Shown here: positions 53,954-62,085 of the stretch, one piece after another | Position numbering within the stretch: the first letter of the stretch is position 1 | Layout: every line of letters starts with the position of its first letter | Assembly: GCF_963678425.1 (NCBI RefSeq) | Contig: NZ_OY782854.1 | Coordinates: forward strand, 682,001-746,000 | From: an uncultured Bacteroides sp. | Lineage (GTDB): Bacteria > Bacteroidota > Bacteroidia > Bacteroidales > Bacteroidaceae | Reading direction: 5' to 3' | DNA: 64,000 bases | Position numbers and translations under genes: made by a program | The notes under the pieces: model-generated | Databases searched by the model: none | What the model saw: only the letters and a program-made list of their open reading frames with translations | What the model was told of the DNA's origin: nothing

Positions 53954-56000
53954 AGAAGTTCCAGGAAATACCGATCTTAAATAGACGGGGATTGATTGGA
54001 TAGTGAGGCACATAGAATGCATTTCCACCTGAACCTTGATTCACATGATACCACATAACAAAGAAGCGCGTGCGTTTTAAGTGAAGGTTTGCATATAAGT
54101 CCATAATAGGATATCCTCCAATCTTAACGCCATTTGCTTCATTCTGCAGATTAAAGTTTCCAATGGCTGGAGTATAGGCCGGTGCATAATATTTAGTGAA
54201 ATAACGAACATCGATTCCCAATTGAAGGCTAAGTACCTTTTTTGCTAGCTTTGTCTCCAAATACAGATTATGATAAAGAGATAGTTCAGGCAACGGAATA
54301 ATAGTGCTATTCCCGGACTTCTGATAAGAAATTTCATTATCTAAATGAAGCTTACCTAATTTGAAATTCTGGCTAAATGTAGCTCCTAATATTTGTATGT
54401 TGCCACTAAATTGATTTGCTACTGCAGTGCTGTCAAAATAGGTATAGTTTTTAACGTTCTCAACCGCTACATTTAGTTTGGTCCCAAGTCTTTTGATAGA
54501 CAATTCAGCTTCTAACTTTGTTTTGAATTCTTTTGAGAAATTATTATTGTCCCAATAAAAGTGGTTTGAGTGATAATGGCGCATATAAAAAGCTGGCAGC
54601 GTGTTACTGATATTTCCGCGTGCAACTAAATTAACAGTGTCATTTAAAAGATGGAAATTCAAATCTATATTACCTTTTAAACGAAACTGCCCTATACTTT
54701 CTTTAAGCATTCCTACCTCTCCTGTGGCTGAATAATGGAGTAATTTACCACTTTTTCTGGATAATTCACCTCCCACATAGACTTCATTTTCAGTATATTT
54801 ATCTGTTGTGATGGAATCCTGATTCATCAAACTATACTGGCGGAGTTCGTGTGAAATAAATCCTGTGAGTCCGGCCTGGGCATATTTATTGAAACCTTCC
54901 AGCAGTGCTATGGCAAATGTGTTCTTTATTGATAAATAACTGGTAGAGTCATTGGAAGAAAGGCTGTTTTTATTGATAAAAGTATTCTTATAGAAGTTAG
55001 CTGTTTCAGTATCTGAGATAAAGTTTCTGTGTGCCTTTTCAACTTTCATGGTATGAATGAAACTGGTAACCGGAACGAACTCTATTTCTTTTTTTTCTAT
55101 TTCTTTCCCATCATCTTTTCCTTTCCCTTTTTCCTTGATCACTTTCTCTCTGTGAAATCCAAGGTTATAACGGTGAGTGAGAAAGATATAATTATCTTTG
55201 TTCTTGTTCCATGTATCCGATAATACTGTCGGGATATTTGCCGGCTCGTATTGCTTCTTTCCTTCACTCATGGCAAGCGGGTCTGTGATATAACGATCAT
55301 CCGTTATTCCTCCATTCTCAATCATCTTTAAATTGAAACTGTTAAAGAGAAGATGTGCCTGATACTTTTCACCAATATAACTGCCAAACAGAGCTCCGTT
55401 AAAGTGAGCGGTAGACTGATTGGCGTAAAATCCACGACCGTATTGGTAGTCAATGTTGAAACCAAAAGCCAGGCGTTTATTTGCATTTATGGAAAAATAG
55501 GACTTAAAACGTTCTTCTCCGTTAACTTTTGAGCCACACTTAAAGTAAGTCAGATTTGTATATGGCAAGCGTGAGTTAGAGAATCTAAAGTCCTGAGGCT
55601 GCACATAAAAACTGGAATATGGATCAATAAACAGATACTGAGAATATTCAGATCGGTCAAAATAAATTCTGGACATTGAAGGTGACCCTAAGTTTCCCAG
55701 ATAATTGTTGTGTCCGGTTATTCCTTCAACCAGGTTTTGGTTTTGAAAATGCTGATAAGCGGTGTCGGCATGAATAATCTGAACATTTCCCAAACGCTCG
55801 TCAACTTTCCACATATAGAGATTGGGATCAATAGATGCAGTATTTACCTTGTTAGTATCTTGCTGAGTTCCATCTTTCGGACTGTTTCCAAGATTACTAT
55901 TGTACTTTTGGCCCATAGTGGACGACTCTCCAGTTTGCGCAAAGAGTGATATCTGAGTGATGGCCGTTATAAGTATGTATATTATTAATATCCTTTTCAT
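53946..56000 (-). CDS. Putative outer-membrane porin (Porin_10-like)
   Basis: 684 residues from MKRILIIYILITAITQISLF (signal peptide). A polar linker is followed by many beta strands typical of the Bacteroidetes putative porin family (YFKCGSKVNGEERFKSYFSI, RLAFGFNIDYQYGRGFY, MDLYANLHLKRTRFFVMWYH, FKIGISWNFYD at the C-terminus with a terminal-type aromatic). It would sit in the outer membrane. Coupled to the solute-binding protein gene downstream. Confidence 0.8.
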   Translation of the reverse strand: MKRILIIYILITAITQISLFAQTGESSTMGQKYNSNLGNSPKDGTQQDTNKVNTASIDPNLYMWKVDERLGNVQIIHADTAYQHFQNQNLVEGITGHNNYLGNLGSPSMSRIYFDRSEYSQYLFIDPYSSFYVQPQDFRFSNSRLPYTNLTYFKCGSKVNGEERFKSYFSINANKRLAFGFNIDYQYGRGFYANQSTAHFNGALFGSYIGEKYQAHLLFNSFNLKMIENGGITDDRYITDPLAMSEGKKQYEPANIPTVLSDTWNKNKDNYIFLTHRYNLGFHREKVIKEKGKGKDDGKEIEKKEIEFVPVTSFIHTMKVEKAHRNFISDTETANFYKNTFINKNSLSSNDSTSYLSIKNTFAIALLEGFNKYAQAGLTGFISHELRQYSLMNQDSITTDKYTENEVYVGGELSRKSGKLLHYSATGEVGMLKESIGQFRLKGNIDLNFHLLNDTVNLVARGNISNTLPAFYMRHYHSNHFYWDNNNFSKEFKTKLEAELSIKRLGTKLNVAVENVKNYTYFDSTAVANQFSGNIQILGATFSQNFKLGKLHLDNEISYQKSGNSTIIPLPELSLYHNLYLETKLAKKVLSLQLGIDVRYFTKYYAPAYTPAIGNFNLQNEANGVKIGGYPIMDLYANLHLKRTRFFVMWYHVNQGSGGNAFYVPHYPINPRLFKIGISWNFYD

Positions 56001-56079
56001 AATTAGGCGCAAATATACAACAAAAAACAATTCACAAGAGGTATTTGTTAAGCTCGATCATTTGAATGAACCTTTTTTT

Positions 56080-58401
56080 TTATTTCTCATTGCGATTAAT
56101 GGAAATTAGTAAAAGTGCATTAGCCTTAATTGTATAGCTTTTGCTAAAGACTTGAATGCATACATCCGTATTTGCCAGATTAGTGACTTCCATTTCTTTA
56201 TGGCTGATTTTTAAAAGTAAAAAGTATCCGTTGAAATTTACTTTAAATCTATATGATTTCCATTTATGAGGAATTATAGGCTCAAAAGACGCTTTCCCGT
56301 TTTTTAATTTCATACCGGCAAAACCTTCAACTAATGCCAGCCAACTACCAGGCATACTGGTAATATGAAGCCCCTCTTTAAGATCGTTGTTATAATCGTC
56401 TAAGTCCAGACGGGTGGCTTTTAGAAATAAATCATAAGCTTGATCAATATCTCCTATCCGGGCAGCCAGAATAGAATGTACAAAGTAGGAGAGGGAAGAT
56501 TCGTGAAGAGTGCGCGGTTCATAAAAAAGAAAATTCTTTTTCACTGTTTCCATATCAAAATCATTCCGGTACAGATAAATACCCAGAAGAACATCACTTT
56601 GTTTAATAAAGCAAGAGCGAAGAATTCTGTCCCAGGACCAATGCTGGCTGATGGGGCGATCTGATGGATCTATGTCTGCAACCACATTTAGTTCTTTGTC
56701 CATGTATCCGTCCTGTTGAACAAATATTCCTCTTTCTTTATCTTCAGGGAAATACATGTTTTCTATAATGTCTTTCCATCTCTTTATTTCTTCCGGATCA
56801 AAATTGGTTTTCTGCAGAACTCTCTGATAGTCTTCAGGATAATCCTTTTTTACTAATTCCAGATAGTGAATGGTTGATTTTAGATTCTTAATACAGCTGT
56901 AATTGGTGTACCAGTTATTATCTACATTATTTTCATATTCATTAGGACCAGTCACTCCTAATATCACATATTTCTGCTTTGGTGTGGAGAAACTTACTCT
57001 TTGACTCCAGAATCTTGAGATTGCAATTAGAACTTCAAGACCATATTTAGCCACATAATCTGTTTTTCCGGTAAAATTAGTGTATAAATCAATGGTAAAT
57101 GCAATGATACCATTACGGTGAATTTCTTCAAAAGTAATTTCCCATTCGTTATGGCACTCTACTCCATCCATTGTTACCATTGGATAAAGGGCAGCACCAT
57201 TTGTGAATCCTAGTTTTTCTGCATTTTCTATTGCTTTAGGCAAATGATTGTACCTGTAAAGCAACAAGTTTATTGCCAGATTCTCCGAACCGGCAAGCAA
57301 AAAATAGGGAATACAGCACAACTCTGTGTTCCATTGAGTATTTCCTCCGTATTTTTCACCGGTAAATCCTTTTGAACCGATGTTTAAACCAGGGTTATCA
57401 CCTTTGTAATTCTGACGTATCTGAAAGATGTTGAAGCGGATTGCTTGCTGAACTTCTTCATCTCCCTCAATCCGTACATCCATTGAATGCCAGATATTGT
57501 TCCATTCTTTATGTTGTTCTTCTATTAGTTTGTCCCATCCGGTACTTTTAGCTTTCTCAGCTTCATAAACAGACTGATCAACCAGTTTTTTTCTATCACA
57601 ATAAAGGGAAGATATAACAGAGGTGTATTTAATCAAAGATAAAGTCTCGCCGGGTTTAACATCGCTTCCAATACTAAAACCTACCAGTTTTTCTTTTTCA
57701 ATTCTGATTGGCCGGGTAGTTATTTCTTTACTGTTCTTGAATAATTGATAAGTTGTGGCACAACATACCTGAGAATCTTCCCGTTTTGTCTGAGTCCACA
57801 ATAAAGCATGTTCATGTGTTGTTTCTGCAAGGATAATATTCCACATCTTTTCATTAAAATTGGAACTTTCATGTATTACATCTCCATTGATATAGGGGAG
57901 AAGCGATATTTTTCCTTCATAGTTAACGGAAGTAACGCTGTATTTTATCAGACAAAGATTCAACTGAGTCATACTGTAAAAGCGTTCCACATGAATTTGC
58001 AAGGTGTGTCCTTTGGGAGAAGTAACTGTAAAGGTCCGTTCAGATGTACCTTCTTTCATTAAAAGCTTTCGCTGGAATTTATCTACATCCCATACTTCCA
58101 GATTGAGCTCTTCATCGATTAACCGAAGATTAATGCCACTCCAGTACGGTGCATTAGGCATACGCGAAAAATAACGAGGATATCCGTTCTTCCACCATCC
58201 TACACGTGTGCGGTCCTGAAAATAAATACCCGCGATATAAGAACCTTGGAGTGTATCTCCTGTATAAGTTTCCTCAAAGTTTCCCCGCTGGCCTATTCTT
58301 CCGTTCCCCATACTAAATATACTTTCAGAGTCTCTCAGATTCTTAGCATGGAAATCTTCTTCGATAATATTCCATTCGTCTGTTTTAAGGTGTTTTTTCA
58401 T
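56080..58401 (-). CDS. Glycoside hydrolase family 65 (maltose/kojibiose/trehalose phosphorylase-like)
   Basis: 773 residues, full GH65 length. N-terminal beta-sandwich (SIFSMGNGRIGQRGNFEE), then an (alpha/alpha)6 barrel with WNTELCCIPYFLL, the catalytic-acid region VECHNEWEITFEEIHRNG, VTGPNEYENNVDNNWYTNY and RPISQHWSWDRILRSC, and a small C-terminal domain. No signal peptide, so it acts in the cytoplasm: phosphorolysis or hydrolysis of an alpha-linked glucose disaccharide. The neighbouring MFS and LacI genes support a disaccharide uptake role. The exact linkage cannot be told. Confidence 0.9.
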   Translation of the reverse strand: MKKHLKTDEWNIIEEDFHAKNLRDSESIFSMGNGRIGQRGNFEETYTGDTLQGSYIAGIYFQDRTRVGWWKNGYPRYFSRMPNAPYWSGINLRLIDEELNLEVWDVDKFQRKLLMKEGTSERTFTVTSPKGHTLQIHVERFYSMTQLNLCLIKYSVTSVNYEGKISLLPYINGDVIHESSNFNEKMWNIILAETTHEHALLWTQTKREDSQVCCATTYQLFKNSKEITTRPIRIEKEKLVGFSIGSDVKPGETLSLIKYTSVISSLYCDRKKLVDQSVYEAEKAKSTGWDKLIEEQHKEWNNIWHSMDVRIEGDEEVQQAIRFNIFQIRQNYKGDNPGLNIGSKGFTGEKYGGNTQWNTELCCIPYFLLAGSENLAINLLLYRYNHLPKAIENAEKLGFTNGAALYPMVTMDGVECHNEWEITFEEIHRNGIIAFTIDLYTNFTGKTDYVAKYGLEVLIAISRFWSQRVSFSTPKQKYVILGVTGPNEYENNVDNNWYTNYSCIKNLKSTIHYLELVKKDYPEDYQRVLQKTNFDPEEIKRWKDIIENMYFPEDKERGIFVQQDGYMDKELNVVADIDPSDRPISQHWSWDRILRSCFIKQSDVLLGIYLYRNDFDMETVKKNFLFYEPRTLHESSLSYFVHSILAARIGDIDQAYDLFLKATRLDLDDYNNDLKEGLHITSMPGSWLALVEGFAGMKLKNGKASFEPIIPHKWKSYRFKVNFNGYFLLLKISHKEMEVTNLANTDVCIQVFSKSYTIKANALLLISINRNEK

Positions 58402-58568
58402 TTTGCTTATTAGTTCTATTCACTTTTGTGATGTGTTTTTTCTTTTTTTGTTCTCGGCTGAAAACCAGCTGCAAGATAATAAGAAATATTAAAAGATAGA
58501 TCTATAAATACTAAAAGAAGCTGTGAATAATATTACTGAGGAAAACAGAACGATTTTTGCACTAAAAA

Positions 58569-58620
58569 TATCGCCTATTTGAAGAGCTTCTCTGGTAATA
58601 AAACTCACAAATAGGCGATA
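58569..58620 (-). terminator. Terminator-like 13-bp inverted repeat upstream of GH65
   Basis: TATCGCCTATTTG (58569-58581) and its exact complement (58608-58620) with a 26-base loop. On the minus strand the stem is followed by TTTTTAG, so it could attenuate read-through into the GH65 gene. Confidence 0.55.
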
Positions 58621-58652
58621 GTGATCAAAAAATAGCTTATAAACTATTCGTT

Positions 58653-59322
58653 TAACCTGAATTCGAAATAAAAAGTTCTTGTCTCTTGCCGTAAGCACTT
58701 AACAAGGAGATTGCAAAAACCGGTCTGAATAAGGCTGATTTTTTTTAAATAATTAAGGACGCTGGATGTATATTATATACCTATATTTATAACCCCACGA
58801 TTTTGTACTGGCAGACACTGATTATTAAATAGTTATCCATTGGAAATAAAATACCTGGACAAATGATTCAGTTATGAATTGCCTCTTTTTTGGCAGTGTT
58901 TTTTGCATTTTGGTGCCTGTTGTCCATTGTATTTACGATTAGAATCATTGCTAAGCCTTTTTTATTAATCATTTTAAATTAATACTTGTTGCAATTATTT
59001 TGTGGGTTTGCTTTTATAAACTGGTAACTCAATGTCTTTGCAAACTAAGGCATAAATGGTCTGAAATTCCTTGCTGACAGGATTTTAATGTCTTGACACT
59101 TTCTAAAAACATCAAGACTTATTCTTCAACATCATTTGAGACTTTTAAAGAAATAATTCGGAGATATCATAATCGTCTTTTTTGAAAAAATAATTGGTGA
59201 ATTATTCAGATTTATTCACCAATTATTTTTATTTATTGGAGAATGGTTTTTATTTATTGGGCAATTAATTCAGAGAATTCAGCAATTTCTACCATTCTAA
59301 TTTTTATTTCGAACTCAGGTTA
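58653..59322. repeat. 670-bp segment bounded by 22-bp inverted repeats
   Basis: TAACCTGAATTCGAAATAAA plus AA (58653-58674) is matched in inverted orientation at 59301-59322 with a single mismatch. The bases GTT flank both outer ends, which could be a short target duplication but could also be chance. No transposase lies inside. It may be a MITE-like remnant or a pair of regulator sites. Confidence 0.5.
59185..59230. terminator. Bidirectional terminator downstream of the MFS gene
   Basis: AAAATAATTGGTGAAT / ATTCACCAATTATTTT stem of about 16 bp with an 11-base loop, A-run on one side and T-run on the other. It lies 145 bases after the MFS stop. Confidence 0.75.
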
Positions 59323-59374
59323 GTTTACTAAATCTGCTTTGATAAAAGTAGACTACAATTTGTTTTTTTTCAGC

Positions 59375-60691
59375 TTAGATATCTTTAAGCTCTGCATACG
59401 TTTCTTTGATGAAATATACACATGATGCCCCTGCAATAAGAAGTATACCAGCCAGAACCAACATGGATACCTGATGCCCACCAACCAGACGTAGCAAACT
59501 TCCACCAATAAGTGCGGCACAAATTTGTGGCAAACAAATGGTTCCGTTGAACAGTCCCAGATAAGCCCCCATATTTTTACCTGAAATAGAATTGGTGAGA
59601 ATCGTAAATGGCATAGCTAACATGGCTGCCCAGGCAAACCCTATCATAAAGTACGAAGCAAACAATAAATACTGATTGTGAATAAAGAAGGTAGAAATGA
59701 AACCTAATCCTCCTAATATTAAACTTAGAGAATAGGCAAACTTGCGTGATTTAAACAGAGGTAGTACTACCGCCCAACATACAGAACCGATTGCTTGAAC
59801 TGCAAATAATACACCAACCCAGTTTCCTGCTTCCTGATATTCTGCAGATGAAGTATTGGTAGTTCCCCATACATTACTGGCAATAGCACCATTGGTATAG
59901 GTCCACATATACATAAAAGCAGCCCATGAGAAAAATTGGACCAGTCCCACGGTCCAGAATACCCTAGGGGCATGTTTTAATAAAGTAAAGAAGTCTGCTT
60001 TTTCTTTTTTTTCTGCAGCAGTGATACCGTGGAACTCTTCGAATTCTTTTGGAGGCATCTCTTTTACTTTAATGGTTGTGTAGATTACACAAAGAATTAG
60101 TATTGCGGCTCCAATATAGAAAGAATAAATAACAGAGTTGGGAATCATTCCTTTCCCGGCAATGTTGCTGATGCCTAAGAATGTAAAGATGAAAGGGAAA
60201 AGGTAACCTACCAGACTTCCTGCATTACATAGGAAGCTTTGAATAGAGTAAGCAAGTCCTTTTTGTTTTTCGTTTACAAGATCTCCCACCAACATCTTAA
60301 AAGGTTGCATAGCCATATTTATAGATGTGTCCAGAAACATGAGAGCAAAAAGACCAAAAATCATAGCGTTAAATAAGCCGGTAAAACTTCCTGCATTAGG
60401 AAGCAGGCACATTACTATAACTGCAATCAGAGAACCCACGAAAAGATATGGAATCCTACGTCCGAATCGTGTCCAGGTTTTGTCGCTGGCAGAGCCAATC
60501 AACGGTTGAACAATAATTCCGGCTAGGGGAGGGAGCACCCAAAAGTAACTGAGGTTATGAGGATCGGCCCCTAATGTAGCGAATATTCGACTGATGTTTG
60601 CGCTTTGAAGTGCATAAGCAATTTGCACGCCAAAGAAACCGAAACTGATGTTCCATAATTTCCAAAAGCTTAGATCTGGTTTTGTTTTCAT
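59375..60691 (-). CDS. MFS sugar transporter, SLC45/GPH-like
   Basis: 438 residues with about 12 TM helices. N-terminal LSFWKLWNISFGFFGVQIAY and the loop SDKTWTRFGRRIPYLFVG are typical of the SLC45/glycoside-pentoside-hexuronide-like carriers used for maltose or other disaccharides in Bacteroidetes. It lies between the LacI regulator (89-base gap) and the GH65 gene on the same strand. It probably imports the GH65 substrate across the inner membrane. Confidence 0.88.
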   Translation of the reverse strand: MKTKPDLSFWKLWNISFGFFGVQIAYALQSANISRIFATLGADPHNLSYFWVLPPLAGIIVQPLIGSASDKTWTRFGRRIPYLFVGSLIAVIVMCLLPNAGSFTGLFNAMIFGLFALMFLDTSINMAMQPFKMLVGDLVNEKQKGLAYSIQSFLCNAGSLVGYLFPFIFTFLGISNIAGKGMIPNSVIYSFYIGAAILILCVIYTTIKVKEMPPKEFEEFHGITAAEKKEKADFFTLLKHAPRVFWTVGLVQFFSWAAFMYMWTYTNGAIASNVWGTTNTSSAEYQEAGNWVGVLFAVQAIGSVCWAVVLPLFKSRKFAYSLSLILGGLGFISTFFIHNQYLLFASYFMIGFAWAAMLAMPFTILTNSISGKNMGAYLGLFNGTICLPQICAALIGGSLLRLVGGHQVSMLVLAGILLIAGASCVYFIKETYAELKDI

Positions 60692-60780
60692 TGTATTATT
60701 CAGAATTAGATTTTATATAATTTCTGTTTATTAATCACTTGATAACCAAATAAATATGATTGTTAAGTAATTTAGCTCCT

Positions 60781-61803
60781 TTATTTTGTTGTTCCCCGGA
60801 CTACCAGATTTGTCTTAACAATTCTATTAGCAGCTCTCTTCTCATCAGGTTTTTTATTCTCTAACTTATCTATTAATAGATTTATGGCACTTTCTCCAAC
60901 TTCTTTCCCATGTTGCTCCACCGTAGTGAGTTTTGGATCGGTTGTTTGGGCGATAATTCCATCAGAAAAGCCACAAATGGAAATTTCTTCCGGAATTTTT
61001 AGTCCAGCAAGTTTGCAAGCATACAAAATACCAGACGCTGTTTCATCATTAATTGCAAAAAAACCGTCGGGACGATTGGGGGGTGCTTCAAGGATATCCG
61101 GCGTTATGGCAATAGCTTGTTCTCGTGTATCACAAATTTTAATCATACTATTATCTACCGGAATCTTATATTTTTTCATTGCATCCAAATATCCGTTTCT
61201 GCGATTCTTAGAAATTTCCAGGTTAAGAGGTGCACTATAAAATAAGATGCGTTTACATCCGGTTTGAATCATATATTCCACAGCTGAAAATGCTCCGGCG
61301 TAATCGTCAACAACTACTCGCTCTGTATTTATCCCGGTGCAAATCCGGTCATAGAATACAATTGGGATATTATTATCGAGCAATTCCTGATAATGTTCAT
61401 AGTGAGAAGTATCTTTTGCTAATGAAGTAATAACTCCGCAAACCCTTGCTGCAAGGAATGTATGAACAATTTTAACTTCCCGTTCATACTCTTCATTTGA
61501 TTGAGCGATAATAATGTTATACCCTGATTTGGATGCAACCTCTTCAATCCCATCTAACACACAAGAGAAAAAATGATGAACAAACTGCGGAATAATCACC
61601 CCGATGGTATTAGAACGGTTAGTGCGTAAATTCAGCGCCAGCTCATTGGGCTTATAATTATGTTCGCGTGCGTACCTATTAATAGTATTCCTGGTCTCTT
61701 CACTAATATCGGGATTATTTTTAAGTGCTCTTGATACTGTTGAAGGAGAGACATTTAATGCCTTGGCTATATCTTTAATTGTGATTTGAGGTTTGTAATT
61801 CAT
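60781..61803 (-). CDS. LacI-family transcriptional regulator
   Basis: 340 residues. N-terminal HTH and hinge (ITIKDIAKALNVSPSTVSRA, NPDISEETRNTINRYAREHNY), then a periplasmic-binding-like effector domain (TIGVIIPQFVHHFFSCVLDG, FFAINDETASGILYACKLAG, ICGFSDGIIAQTTDPKLTTV). Divergent from the SusC-like gene with a LacI-type operator candidate between them, so it likely controls the alpha-glucoside locus. Confidence 0.93.
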   Translation of the reverse strand: MNYKPQITIKDIAKALNVSPSTVSRALKNNPDISEETRNTINRYAREHNYKPNELALNLRTNRSNTIGVIIPQFVHHFFSCVLDGIEEVASKSGYNIIIAQSNEEYEREVKIVHTFLAARVCGVITSLAKDTSHYEHYQELLDNNIPIVFYDRICTGINTERVVVDDYAGAFSAVEYMIQTGCKRILFYSAPLNLEISKNRRNGYLDAMKKYKIPVDNSMIKICDTREQAIAITPDILEAPPNRPDGFFAINDETASGILYACKLAGLKIPEEISICGFSDGIIAQTTDPKLTTVEQHGKEVGESAINLLIDKLENKKPDEKRAANRIVKTNLVVRGTTK

Positions 61804-61856
61804 AATATGTATTTCTAGGTTTTAACCCAAGGTAATGTTTATAGATGTTCTCTTTA

Positions 61857-61864
61857 CAAAAATA
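61857..61864 (-). promoter_or_regulatory. -7 box for the LacI gene
   Basis: The minus-strand sequence TATTTTTG matches TAnnTTTG, 54 bases upstream of the ATG. Confidence 0.4.
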
Positions 61865-61918
61865 GAATAATTGTCTTAGATTGTTTTTAAGAGTTAATTA
61901 TTAGAGTCGCATTTGGAA

Positions 61919-61932
61919 TGCAAACGATTGCA
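61919..61932. promoter_or_regulatory. Candidate LacI-family operator
   Basis: TGCAAACGATTGCA is an imperfect dyad with the central CG step usual for LacI-family sites. It lies in the 282-base divergent region between the lacI-type and susC-type genes, upstream of both -7 boxes. Confidence 0.55.
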
Positions 61933-61987
61933 CGGCAAAAGTAGCGAAATCAACATATTATTAGTATAAAGAATAGTTAATAAACTC

Positions 61988-61995
61988 TATTTTTG
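61988..61995 (+). promoter_or_regulatory. -7 box for the SusC-like gene
   Basis: TATTTTTG matches TAnnTTTG. It leaves a leader of about 85-90 bases before the ATG at 62086. Confidence 0.45.
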
Positions 61996-62085
61996 TTGAG
62001 TGGTTGAAATGAAAATTTATGAGTCATTCCAATTTTTATTTAGAATCTATTATTTATAATAATGTTAACTTTAATTTTTAAATGC

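Larger units (their letters stand above)
58402..59374. other. 973-bp non-coding gap in the GH65 locus
   Basis: No gene is supported on either strand; the minus frame at 58489-58698 lacks a ribosome site and protein-like composition. The gap holds a long inverted repeat pair (58653-58674 and 59301-59322), two terminator-like stems and a TCTTGA / TCAAGA pair near 59091-59117. Confidence 0.6.

Noticed and set aside
58489..58698. Small minus-strand gene between GH65 and MFS
   Set aside because: It contains the terminator-like stem and one of the inverted repeats, with no start context or domain.
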